Source: Paraoerskovia marina DSM 21750 (lineage in GTDB: Bacteria > Actinomycetota > Actinomycetes > Actinomycetales > Cellulomonadaceae). From it: DNA of 64,000 nt. Positions 16,537 to 26,637 of this stretch are shown in pieces. Position numbers and translations under genes: made by a program. Position 1 is the stretch's first letter; each line of letters starts with the position of its first letter. Location: NCBI RefSeq assembly GCF_000701465.1, contig NZ_JNIY01000010.1, positions 1 through 64,000 on the forward strand, written 5' to 3'. The notes under the pieces are model-generated. The model had not been told where the DNA came from. It saw only the letters and a program-made list of their open reading frames with translations, and ran no database searches.

Positions 16537-18246
16537 ATGACGACGTACCGCCCTCCGGCGCGCGAGCTGCCGCACCGCGCGGCGCTCTCGCTGCGCGCGG
16601 CGCTCGAGGCACGGGTCGCGCTGTCCCTCACCGAGGTGCGGGACGGGCGGGACACCCTGGTGTGGATCAGCCCGGAGTTCGAGCGGATGAGCGGCTACAA
16701 CGCCGACGACCTCGTCGGCCAGGACATGAGCGTCCTGCAGTGCGACGCTACCGACCGCGCCGACGTCGACCGGCTGCACGCGGGCCTGCTCAAGGGTGAG
16801 ACGGTGCGCGCCACGCTGCGCAACCGCCGGTGGGACGGCAGCGAGTTCTGGAACCGCATGGTGATCTCGCCGGTCTACGACGACGAGGGCACCCTCACCC
16901 ACCACGTCGGCTACCACACCGACGCGACGGCGGACGTCGAGGCGGTCGCCGCGCACGCCGCCCGCATCGGTCGCGCGGACCGCCGCAACGAACGTATGCA
17001 CCTGCTCGCGGAGATCACGCAAGAGCTCACGACCGTGCTCGACATGGACGAGGGTGCGTCGCGGCTCGCCGACCTGGTCGCCCAGCACTTCGGCGACTGG
17101 GTGGTCGTCGTGCTCGCAGACCGGGACAACGGCGTCGGGGCCGCCTACGTCTCCACCCGGCGGCGGTCCGCCGGACAGCTCGCCGCGGCGAGGCCGCTCG
17201 CCGAGAGCACCGCCTGGGTGCACGGGTCGCCAGCCCTTCTCAACGCCTTACGCGGCGGCGAGACCCTCGTCGCCCAGCCTTTCGACATCAACTCCGCGCT
17301 GATCGACCAGATCCCGGACGCCCGCCACCGCACCTCGATCCGACGCCTGGGCGCCTCGCGGGCGATCGCGGTCACGCTCCAGGGACGCGAGGGCCCGCTC
17401 GGAGCGCTGGGCATCCTCTCCCGCTCGCCGGACGCCATGGACGACGACGACGCGCAGGACCTGGTCCACCTCGGCGCCCGCGCCGGCCTCGCGCTCGAGA
17501 ACGCGCGGCTCTACCAGCGCGAGCACGAGGTCGCCGTGACCCTCCAGCGCAGCCTGCTACCCCGCCTCGTCGACGTCCCCGGACTCGACTGCGCCGCGAC
17601 GTACGAGCCCGCTTCGGACGGGACGGACGTCGGCGGGGACTGGTACGACGTCGTGCCGCTCCCCCAGGGCGGGGTCTCGGTCTCGGTGGGGGACGTCGTC
17701 GGGCACGACATCGCCGCGGCCGCCGCGATGGGACAGCTCCGCTCGTCCCTGCGGGTGGAGGCCTGGGCGGGCCATCATGTCGCCGAGGCCGTGGACTCCG
17801 TCGACCACCTGGTCCAGACGCTCGGCATGACGGACCTGGCGACGTGCGTGCTGGCCCAGATCGACGCCCCGGACTCCGACGGACTCCGGCGGCTGCACTA
17901 CGTGCGCGCCGGCCACCTCACGCCGTTCCTCATCGACCCCGACGGAACCGTCGTGGCCCTGGACGGCGCGCTGACCACGCCGCTCGGCGTCCCGACCCGC
18001 GGGGACGTGTCGGAGTCGACGGTCGACTTCGTCCCCGGCGCTGTCCTCGTCCTCTACACCGACGGACTGGTGGAACGCCGCGACCGGCCGTTGCCCGCCG
18101 GCATCGCGGAGCTCCGCGCCGCGGCCGAGGCCCTGCCGCCCGGGCTGACCGCCCGGGAGGTCGCTGACCAGCTCGTCCGCGCGACGACGGGTCAGCGCGA
18201 GGACGACACGTGCATCCTCGTAGTGCGCAACCTGCCCGCCGGCTAG
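16537..18246 (+). CDS. PAS(LOV-like)-GAF-SpoIIE PP2C phosphatase
   Basis: The 569-residue sensor phosphatase has three parts. Residues 25-135 form a PAS domain with strong LOV-domain style (SGYNADDLVGQDMSVLQ, NRRWDGSEFWNRMVISPV). The flavin-adduct Cys of the GRNCRFLQ motif is Met64 and the usual Gln of GVQxDVT is His127, while the two flavin-contacting Asn (N96, N106) remain. Residues about 155-325 form a GAF domain. Residues about 335-565 form a SpoIIE-type PP2C domain with metal-binding Asp in GGDWYD, GDVVGHD and the C-terminal REDDTCILVV. Such proteins dephosphorylate anti-sigma-factor antagonists, but no partner gene is adjacent. It converges on the CsoR-family gene with 15 bases between stops. 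Confidence 0.88.
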   Translation: MTTYRPPARELPHRAALSLRAALEARVALSLTEVRDGRDTLVWISPEFERMSGYNADDLVGQDMSVLQCDATDRADVDRLHAGLLKGETVRATLRNRRWDGSEFWNRMVISPVYDDEGTLTHHVGYHTDATADVEAVAAHAARIGRADRRNERMHLLAEITQELTTVLDMDEGASRLADLVAQHFGDWVVVVLADRDNGVGAAYVSTRRRSAGQLAAARPLAESTAWVHGSPALLNALRGGETLVAQPFDINSALIDQIPDARHRTSIRRLGASRAIAVTLQGREGPLGALGILSRSPDAMDDDDAQDLVHLGARAGLALENARLYQREHEVAVTLQRSLLPRLVDVPGLDCAATYEPASDGTDVGGDWYDVVPLPQGGVSVSVGDVVGHDIAAAAAMGQLRSSLRVEAWAGHHVAEAVDSVDHLVQTLGMTDLATCVLAQIDAPDSDGLRRLHYVRAGHLTPFLIDPDGTVVALDGALTTPLGVPTRGDVSESTVDFVPGAVLVLYTDGLVERRDRPLPAGIAELRAAAEALPPGLTAREVADQLVRATTGQREDDTCILVVRNLPAG

Positions 18247-18261
18247 GACGGACCGGTCGGG

Positions 18262-20252
<1,991 letters not shown>

Positions 20253-20270
20253 GCATTCCTCCTCGGATTC

Positions 20271-20306
20271 GACCACCACTATACCCCTGGGGGTATAGTG
20301 GTGGTC
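20271..20306. promoter_or_regulatory. CsoR/CstR operator in divergent promoter
   Basis: A perfect palindrome with 17-bp arms (GACCACCACTATACCCC and its complement) around TG. The core TACCCC-N2-GGGGTA is the known CsoR-family operator. TATAGT occurs symmetrically on both strands (20294-20299 plus, 20278-20283 minus), a plausible -10 for each divergent transcript, so one bound repressor could silence both sides. Confidence 0.85.
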
Positions 20307-20334
20307 CTCGACACCGAACAGAAGGAGATTCACC

Positions 20335-20499
20335 ATGTGCCGACCGGTCACCTGCAGGTCCTGCGGAAAGACGACCTGGGCGGGCTGCGGCCAGCACGTC
20401 GACGCCGTCATGGCCGACGTCCCCCGGGCCGACCGCTGCCCCGGCCACGAGGGCGAGCCCGCCGCGCCGAGCATGTTCTCCCGGCTCTTCAAGCGGTAG
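20335..20499 (+). CDS. 54-residue Cys-rich peptide (CxxC zinc-ribbon-like), unknown
   Basis: ATG 20335 has GAAGGAG nine bases upstream. The peptide begins MCRPVTCRSCGKTTWAGCG and ends MFSRLFKR. Five Cys (C2, C7, C10, C18, C35) and two His (H21, H38) could bind zinc or carry sulfur. The opening MCRPxTCxxCGKTTWxGCGxHV looks like a conserved small-protein family I have seen in many bacteria, but I cannot name its function. Placement directly downstream of the CsoR-type operator and opposite the CoA-disulfide reductase-rhodanese operon suggests a role in persulfide or metal stress. Confidence 0.75.
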   Translation: MCRPVTCRSCGKTTWAGCGQHVDAVMADVPRADRCPGHEGEPAAPSMFSRLFKR

Positions 20500-20619
20500 G
20501 ACCACCCGGATAAGAGGTGGCCCACCGCCGGGAATGCGGCGACACTTGCTTCGGTTGACGTTGTGCAGCGAACACCGCCGCCGACGCACCCCCCGCCGAC
20601 GACACCCGGAGCAACCCTC

Positions 20620-22200
20620 GTGACATCAGTCAGCCCCGCGCCCGCAACCTCGGGCGAACGCATGCCCCGGGAACACGTCATGGTGGTGGCGATCCTGCTG
20701 GTCTCCACCTTCGTGGCGATCCTCAACGAGACCACGGTCGGTGTCGCGCTCCCCGCGATCATGGACGAGTTCGGCGTGAGCGCGGCGACCGGCCAGTGGC
20801 TGCTCACCGCGTTCCTGCTCACGATGTCGATCATCATCCCCACCACCGGATGGATCCTCGGACGCCTGGGGACGCGCGGCGGCTACCTGCTCGCCATGGG
20901 CCTCTTCAGCGTCGGCACCCTCGCCGCGGCGTTCGCACCCAGCTTCGCCATCCTGCTCGCGGCCCGCGTCGTCCAGGCGTCCGGGACCGCGATCCTCTTC
21001 CCCCTGCTCATGACGACGGTCATGACGCTCGTCCCGCCGATGACCCGAGGGCGCGTGATGGGCAACGTCTCGCTCGTCATCTCTGCAGCCCCGGCTCTCG
21101 GCCCCACGATGTCCGGCGCGGTCATCGGCGCGTTCGGCTGGCGCTGGGTCTTCGGGGTCATCCTCCCCATCGCCCTCGTCGCGTTCGCGCTCGGTGCCGT
21201 CTACGTGCGCAACACCGCCGAACGGACCCACAGCCCCCTCGACATCCTGTCCGTCCTCCTCGCCGTCGGCGCCTTCGGCGGGCTTGTCTACGGCATGTCC
21301 AGCCTGGGCGAGGGCGAGGCCATCGGGATCTTCCCCGCCTGGGTCCCCGTCGTCGTCGGGGCGCTGTTCCTCGCCGCGTTCATCGCACGCCAGATCCAGC
21401 TGCAGAAGGACGACCGCGCACTGCTGGACCTGCGGGTGTTCCGCTCCCGCGGCTTCAGCGTCGCGCTGGGCATCCTCGCGACCGGCATGATCGCGCTGTT
21501 CGGCGTGATCATCCTGCTCCCGCTGTTCCTGCAGGACGTCCTGGGTCTCGACCCGCTGCACACCGGCCTGACGATGCTGCCCGGCGCGCTCATCATGGGC
21601 CTGCTGTCCCCCACCGTCGGGCGGCTTTACGACAAGGTCGGGCCGCGCCCGCTGGTCGTTCCCGGGCTCGTGCTGGTCGCCGCGGGCCTGACAATGCTCG
21701 CGTTCGTCGACGCCGGCAGCAGCTCGTGGCGCGTCCTCGCCGCCCACGTCGTGATGAGCCTGGGCCTCGCGTTCGTCTTCACCCCCCTCTTCACGACGGC
21801 GCTCTCCTCCGTCCGTCCGTCGCTCGTCGCCCACGGGTCGGCCACGATCGGCACGGTGCAACAGCTGGCCGGGGCCGCCGGGACGGCGGTCTTCGTCGCG
21901 ATCATGAGCGCCCGCTCCTCGACGCTCGTCGCCGAGGGGGTCGGCGAGACCGCTGCTCTTGCCGGCGGCGTCCGGGCCTCGTTCACCGTCGGGGCCGTCG
22001 TCGCCGTGGTCGCTCTCGTGGCGGCGGTCCTGCTCCGCCGGCCGGACGAGGACGCGAGCACCGAGGACCGCGAGGACGCGTCGGGGGCAGACGTCGACGA
22101 CGCGAAACGGCCCGACGACACCGGTGCCGCGGGGCCCGCTGCGGCACCCAGGGCCTCCGTAGACGGCGACACGGGCGCGGACGAGCGCACGATAGCCTGA
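20620..22200 (+). CDS. DHA2-family (EmrB/QacA-like) MFS multidrug exporter
   Basis: The 526-residue protein has about 14 hydrophobic segments. It has the DHA2 N-terminal pattern (LLVSTFVAILNETTVGVALP, QWLLTAFLLTMSIIIPTTGW), the motif LGRLGTRGGYLLAMGLF and the motif C region SAAPALGPTMSGAVIG. A hydrophilic Asp-rich tail ends it. GTG 20620 is preferred because GGAG lies eight bases upstream; a GTG at 20563 would add 19 Pro/Thr-rich residues. It follows the Cys-rich peptide with a 120-base gap, so read-through from the CsoR-controlled promoter is possible but unproven. Confidence 0.88.
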   Translation: MTSVSPAPATSGERMPREHVMVVAILLVSTFVAILNETTVGVALPAIMDEFGVSAATGQWLLTAFLLTMSIIIPTTGWILGRLGTRGGYLLAMGLFSVGTLAAAFAPSFAILLAARVVQASGTAILFPLLMTTVMTLVPPMTRGRVMGNVSLVISAAPALGPTMSGAVIGAFGWRWVFGVILPIALVAFALGAVYVRNTAERTHSPLDILSVLLAVGAFGGLVYGMSSLGEGEAIGIFPAWVPVVVGALFLAAFIARQIQLQKDDRALLDLRVFRSRGFSVALGILATGMIALFGVIILLPLFLQDVLGLDPLHTGLTMLPGALIMGLLSPTVGRLYDKVGPRPLVVPGLVLVAAGLTMLAFVDAGSSSWRVLAAHVVMSLGLAFVFTPLFTTALSSVRPSLVAHGSATIGTVQQLAGAAGTAVFVAIMSARSSTLVAEGVGETAALAGGVRASFTVGAVVAVVALVAAVLLRRPDEDASTEDREDASGADVDDAKRPDDTGAAGPAAAPRASVDGDTGADERTIA

Positions 22201-22225
22201 CCGCCCACGTCGTCGGAAGGTTCAC

Positions 22226-22462
22226 ATGGCCCCGCACCTCACCTCGTCCCAGATGTTCTGGACGGGTCTCGCGCTCGTCGTCGGGACGCTCCTCGGGATC
22301 GTCTCGCTCAACGGCGCGCAGGACCTGCAGCCGGAGTCACAGTCCGAGCTCTGGATCTGGGCCGTCTCCGGCACGGTGCTGCAGATCCTCCAGATGCTGG
22401 GCATCGTGCTCGTCGGCGCGAGCCTCGTCACCCGCGTGATCGAGCACTACAACGGCGACTGA
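22226..22462 (+). CDS. Small two-helix membrane protein, unknown
   Basis: A 78-residue protein with two hydrophobic helices (about 10-28 and 43-66) and a short charged end (RVIEHYNGD). ATG 22226 has GGAAGG upstream. It lies 25 bases after the DHA2 exporter on the same strand and converges with the CCA-adding enzyme. It has no recognised domain; it may be an accessory of the exporter or an independent membrane peptide. Confidence 0.6.
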   Translation: MAPHLTSSQMFWTGLALVVGTLLGIVSLNGAQDLQPESQSELWIWAVSGTVLQILQMLGIVLVGASLVTRVIEHYNGD

Positions 22463-22483
22463 GCCTGCGCCCGGGCCGCGGGC

Positions 22484-23980
22484 CTACTCCGCGGCTCGCT
22501 CGGCCCACCAGGCGGTGAGCGCGGCGCGCGCCGCCTCCTCGCCGAGCGGGCCGTTCTCCATCCGCAGCTCCAGCAGGTACCGGTAGGCCTCGCCGACCTG
22601 AGGCCCGGGGCCGATCCCCAGGATCTCCATGATCTGCGACCCGTCGAGGTCTGGGCGGACCGCGTCGAGGGCCTCCTTCTCCCGCAGCGCGGCGATCCGT
22701 GCCTCGAGGTCGTCGTAGGCCCGGGACAGACGCTCGGCCTTGCGCCGGTTGCGCGTGGTGCAGTCCGCGCGGGTGAGCCGGTGGAGGCGTTCGAGCAGCG
22801 GACCGGCGTCGGTGACGTAGCGGCGGACCGCGGAGTCCGTCCACTGCCCCTCCCCGTACCCGTGGAAGCGCAGGTGGAGCTCGACGAGGCGGGCGACGTC
22901 CTTGACGACCTGCTTCTCGTACTTCAGCGCCTTGAGACGCTTGGCCACCAGCTTGGCCCCGACCACCTCGTGGTGGTGGAAGCTGACGCCGCCACCGTCC
23001 TCGAACCGCCGCGTCCCGGGCTTGCCGATGTCGTGCAGCAGCGACGCGAGGCGGAGCACCAGGTCCGGCGCGGGGACGACGCCGTCCGGGCCGGTCTCCT
23101 GGGCGATCGCCTGGTCGAGCACGATCAACGAGTGCGCGTAGACGTCCTTGTGCCGGTGGTGCTCGTCGATCTCGAGCTGCAGCGCGGGCAGCTCCGGGAG
23201 GACGTGGTCGGCCAGGCCGGTGTCGACGAGGACCTCGAGCCCGAGGCGCGGGGCGCCGGCACAGAGCAGCTTCGACAGCTCGGTCTGCACACGCTCGGCC
23301 GAGACGATCGAGATCCGGCCCGCCATCGCGACGATCGCGGCCAGGGTGCCCTGTTCCACGTGAAACGAGAGCTGGGCGGCGAACCGGGCCGCACGCATCA
23401 TGCGCAGCGGGTCGTCGTCGAACGACCGCTCCGGCACGATCGGGGTGCGCAGCACCTTCGCGGCCAGGTCGGCGAGGCCGTCGTGCGGGTCGACGAAGGC
23501 CATCTCCGGCACGCGCACCGCCATCGCGTTGACCGTGAAGTCCCGCCGCGAGAGGTCGCCCTCGAGCGTGTCCCCGAACGCCACGACCGGCTTGCGCGAC
23601 TCCGGGTCGTACTCGTCGCTGCGGTACGTCGTGACCTCGACGACGACCTCGTCGTCTCCCCCGCGGGCGAACCGCTTGGCGCCGATGGTGCCGAACTCCT
23701 TGCCGATGTCCCAGTGGGCGTCGCCCCAGGCGGCGAGTATCCTCTCGGTCTCGTCCGGGGACGCCGACGTCGCGAAGTCGAGGTCGTTGCTCGCCCGGCC
23801 GAGGAACGCGTCGCGGACGGGGCCGCCGACGAGCGAGAGCTCGTGCCCGGCGTCGCGGAACACCGTGCCCAGCTCCACCGCCACGGGCGCCATCCGCGTC
23901 AGGACGGCAAGCGCCCTCCGCTGCAGGTCGAGCTGCAGGCGTGGTTCGTCGGGGAGAGGGCGCGTGGTCGGAGTGGGCAC
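22484..23980 (-). CDS. CCA tRNA nucleotidyltransferase
   Basis: The 498-residue class II nucleotidyltransferase adds or repairs the 3' CCA of tRNAs. The head domain has LSLVGGPVRDAFLGRASNDLDF (GG and metal Asp motif) and RRDFTVNAMA, then DPLRMMRAARFAAQL. The C-terminal HD domain has the phosphohydrolase-like pair LASLLHDIGKPGTR and HHHEVVGAK. This actinobacterial form is longer than E. coli enzymes because of the HD half. GTG 23980 gives the usual N-terminus; the ribosome-binding site is weak. A parS site lies inside the coding sequence. It is divergent from the Nudix gene, next to which it is commonly found in actinobacteria. Confidence 0.94.
   Translation of the reverse strand: MPTPTTRPLPDEPRLQLDLQRRALAVLTRMAPVAVELGTVFRDAGHELSLVGGPVRDAFLGRASNDLDFATSASPDETERILAAWGDAHWDIGKEFGTIGAKRFARGGDDEVVVEVTTYRSDEYDPESRKPVVAFGDTLEGDLSRRDFTVNAMAVRVPEMAFVDPHDGLADLAAKVLRTPIVPERSFDDDPLRMMRAARFAAQLSFHVEQGTLAAIVAMAGRISIVSAERVQTELSKLLCAGAPRLGLEVLVDTGLADHVLPELPALQLEIDEHHRHKDVYAHSLIVLDQAIAQETGPDGVVPAPDLVLRLASLLHDIGKPGTRRFEDGGGVSFHHHEVVGAKLVAKRLKALKYEKQVVKDVARLVELHLRFHGYGEGQWTDSAVRRYVTDAGPLLERLHRLTRADCTTRNRRKAERLSRAYDDLEARIAALREKEALDAVRPDLDGSQIMEILGIGPGPQVGEAYRYLLELRMENGPLGEEAARAALTAWWAERAAE
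23352..23367. promoter_or_regulatory. parS site inside the CCA-adding enzyme gene
   Basis: Reads tgttccacgtgaaacg. One core base (T to C) and the last base differ from TGTTTCACGTGAAACA. It lies about 9 kb from the main parS cluster. Confidence 0.7.
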
Positions 23981-24016
23981 AACAGCCAATCCTACCGACG
24001 TGGGTAAAGTTGCGGC

Positions 24017-24655
24017 ATGTCTTCGGCTGCCCACTCCCCGGATCCTCGGGGAGCCCCTGCGCCACCTGGCGGCCACCGGATGCACATCGATCCCCACGAA
24101 CGACGTCGCCGGGTGGCCCCACCGACCCCCCAACCCGTCGTCGACGAGGTCTCCGCCGGCGGCGTCGTCGTCGACCTGCGTCCCGACGGTCCGCACGTGG
24201 CCGTGATCGCGCGCCGCAACCGCGGGGGACGGCTCGAGTGGTGCCTGCCCAAGGGGCACCTCGAGGGCGAGGAGACCGCCGAGGAGGCCGCGGTCCGCGA
24301 GATCGCCGAGGAGACGGGCATCGACGGCGTCGTCCGACGCCCGCTCGGCACCATCGACTACTGGTTCGCCGGTGACCACCACCGCGTCCACAAGGTCGTC
24401 CACCACTTCCTGCTCGACGCCGTCGGCGGCTACCTGACCATCGAGAACGACCCCGACCACGAGGCCGAGGACGTCGCATGGATCGCGATGCGCGACCTCC
24501 CGGACCGCCTCGCCTACCCGAACGAGCGGAGGCTCGTCGCCGCGGCGAGCGACATCCTGGCCGGTCTCGAGGTGCGCTACGTGCGCGGTACCGTGTCCCG
24601 AGCAACCCGAGCCCGGCCCCGCGACCCCGACGAGAACGGCACAGACGCCCCATGA
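24017..24655 (+). CDS. Nudix hydrolase
   Basis: A 212-residue protein with a complete Nudix box: GHLEGEETAEEAAVREIAEE followed by TG (pattern G-x5-E-x7-REUxEExGU). The surrounding fold includes VSAGGVVVD and WCLPKG. It is a MutT-like pyrophosphatase; the true substrate is not readable. ATG 24017 opens a gene whose stop overlaps the ATG of the DUF6049 gene (ATGA), so the Nudix, DUF6049 and MurJ genes form one coupled operon. Confidence 0.9.
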   Translation: MSSAAHSPDPRGAPAPPGGHRMHIDPHERRRRVAPPTPQPVVDEVSAGGVVVDLRPDGPHVAVIARRNRGGRLEWCLPKGHLEGEETAEEAAVREIAEETGIDGVVRRPLGTIDYWFAGDHHRVHKVVHHFLLDAVGGYLTIENDPDHEAEDVAWIAMRDLPDRLAYPNERRLVAAASDILAGLEVRYVRGTVSRATRARPRDPDENGTDAP

Positions 24656-26637
24656 CTCACCCTCGCTCCGGCGCGTGGGCACGTGCCGTGGCAGTGCTGG
24701 CAGCCATCGGGGCGTTCAGCCTCGGAACGGTCCCCGCGGCGTCGGCCGACGACGCGACGTCGAACGCCACCGTCAGCATCGGTGAGGTCACCCCCGCGAT
24801 CCTCGACTACGACACTGAGGTCACCGTCGTGGCCACCGTCACCAACACCGGGTCCGAGCCGATCACGGACGCCACGGCGCGGCTCGGGATCGACCGCGAG
24901 GACGGCCACACCCGGTCGTGGGTCGAGACGTGGAGCACCGCCGACGACGACGGCCCGGTGGGGCTGGAGATCCTCACCGAGGAGATCGACGAGATCGAAC
25001 CCGGCGAGGACGCCTCCGTCACGTTCGAGTTCACCCGCGCCCAGGCCGGGATCGGGTCCTGGACCGACTGGGGCGCCCACGGCATCGCGGTCGCGGTGAG
25101 CACCGGGGACGGGGTCGTCGTGGACCGCACCTTCGTCGTCTGGTCCCCCGAGGGGTCCGACGACGTCGCCCCGGTCCAGGTCGGCCTCCTCGCCCCGGTC
25201 GTCGGTCCCCTCGTCAGCACCGACCCGACGACCGCCGAGCTCGCGCTGACCGACGCGGTCCGCCCGGACCGCAGGCTCGCGGACGTCGTCGCCGCGACCG
25301 AGGACCAGCCCATCGCGTGGGCCGTCGATCCCTGGCTGGTGCAGGAGGCGAACCTCGTCGAGACCGACGACGCCGAGTCGTGGGTGGCCGACGTCGTCGC
25401 GGGGGCGCAGGACCGCGACGTCTTCGCCCTGCCCGCCCTCGACCCGGACCCCGCGGCGTTGGCCCACGCCGGCGAGGACGTGCCGCGGCTCGACGTCACC
25501 GGCCCCGGGTCCGAGTGGCGGACCGACCTGATCTGGCCCGCCCCGGCACCGGACCAGGCGACCGTCGCCGCCTCGGCCGACGCCGCCGACTTCGTCGTCG
25601 TCACCGGGGCCCTGGCACCGTCGGCGTCGAGCGTGGCGACCCCCGACGCGACCACCCGCGTCGACGTCGACGGCAGCTCCGCGACCGCCGTCGTCGCGGA
25701 CGAGTCCCTCTCCGACCTGATCACCCGGGCCACGAGCGGCGACGCCGAGGTCGGCGACGCCCGCCAGGTCATGGCCGAGACCGCGACCATCGCGGCGGAG
25801 CGCCCCTCGCAGACGACGACGGTCCTCGCCGCGTTCCCCCGCGACTGGACGCCCGACGCCGAGCTCACGGCCGACGCCCTCTCCGCCCTCGACGCGCTCC
25901 CCTGGGCAGGGGTCGTCGACCTCGACACCGTGCTCGAGACCACCCCGACGCCCGGGTCCCGCACCCCGCTGCCGGCCTCCGTCGTCGCGGACGCGGAGCT
26001 CGACGTCGCCGACGTCGACCTGCTCGTGCGCGACCGCGCGTCGATCGCAGAGTTCTCCACCATCGTGGAGGACCCCGACGCGCTGCTCGCCCAGGTGGAC
26101 CCCGCGCTCGTCGCTCCCACGGCGATCGCAGGACGCGACGAGCCCGAGGCCCGGGACTCCGACGTAGTGATCGCCCACGGGCGAGCCGCCGAGCTGCTCG
26201 ACGCCGTGAGCATCGTCGAGTCCTCCGACTACAACCTCATCGCCGAGTCCGGGGACCTGCGCGTCAACGTCCAGAACGACCTCGGGCAGGACGCGACCGT
26301 CCAGGTGGTCCTCGAGCCGGACGACTCCGCGCTTCAGGCCGACACCGTGCCGCCCGCCGTCATCACCGCCGGCACCGTGACGCCGGTCCCCGTCCCGGTC
26401 ACCGCCGTCGGATCGGGCGACGTGAACGTCACCATCTCGATCCTCGCCCCCGACGGCTCGCGCGTCGCCGACTCCTCGACGTTCGAGGTCCGCGTCCGCG
26501 CCGACTGGGCGGGCGTCGGGCTCTGGGTGATCAGCATCATCCTCGGCGGGTTCCTCGTCGGGGGAATCTGGCGCACCGTCCGCAGGCACCGGCGGAGCAC
26601 CGCCACCGCGCGGTCGGAGCAAGGAGCCACGCCGTGA
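24652..26637 (+). CDS. DUF6049-family secreted membrane-anchored protein
   Basis: The 661-residue protein has a signal peptide (AVAVLAAIGAFSLGTVPAASA), a large extracellular Asp/Ala/Val-rich part with beta-sandwich-like segments (TVVATVTNTGSEPITDATA; VNVQNDLGQDATVQVVLE) and a C-terminal transmembrane helix (GLWVISIILGGFLVGGIW) followed by a basic tail. This family is regularly found between a Nudix gene and murJ in actinobacteria, which points to a cell-envelope role alongside lipid II flipping; the biochemical function is unknown. Its stop overlaps the murJ GTG (GTGA). Confidence 0.85.
   Translation: MTHPRSGAWARAVAVLAAIGAFSLGTVPAASADDATSNATVSIGEVTPAILDYDTEVTVVATVTNTGSEPITDATARLGIDREDGHTRSWVETWSTADDDGPVGLEILTEEIDEIEPGEDASVTFEFTRAQAGIGSWTDWGAHGIAVAVSTGDGVVVDRTFVVWSPEGSDDVAPVQVGLLAPVVGPLVSTDPTTAELALTDAVRPDRRLADVVAATEDQPIAWAVDPWLVQEANLVETDDAESWVADVVAGAQDRDVFALPALDPDPAALAHAGEDVPRLDVTGPGSEWRTDLIWPAPAPDQATVAASADAADFVVVTGALAPSASSVATPDATTRVDVDGSSATAVVADESLSDLITRATSGDAEVGDARQVMAETATIAAERPSQTTTVLAAFPRDWTPDAELTADALSALDALPWAGVVDLDTVLETTPTPGSRTPLPASVVADAELDVADVDLLVRDRASIAEFSTIVEDPDALLAQVDPALVAPTAIAGRDEPEARDSDVVIAHGRAAELLDAVSIVESSDYNLIAESGDLRVNVQNDLGQDATVQVVLEPDDSALQADTVPPAVITAGTVTPVPVPVTAVGSGDVNVTISILAPDGSRVADSSTFEVRVRADWAGVGLWVISIILGGFLVGGIWRTVRRHRRSTATARSEQGATP

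Noticed and set aside
13794..16655. A 953-codon minus-strand open frame over padR, ino1 and the MFS gene
   Set aside because: It runs antisense through three well-supported genes and shows only GC-skew amino acids.
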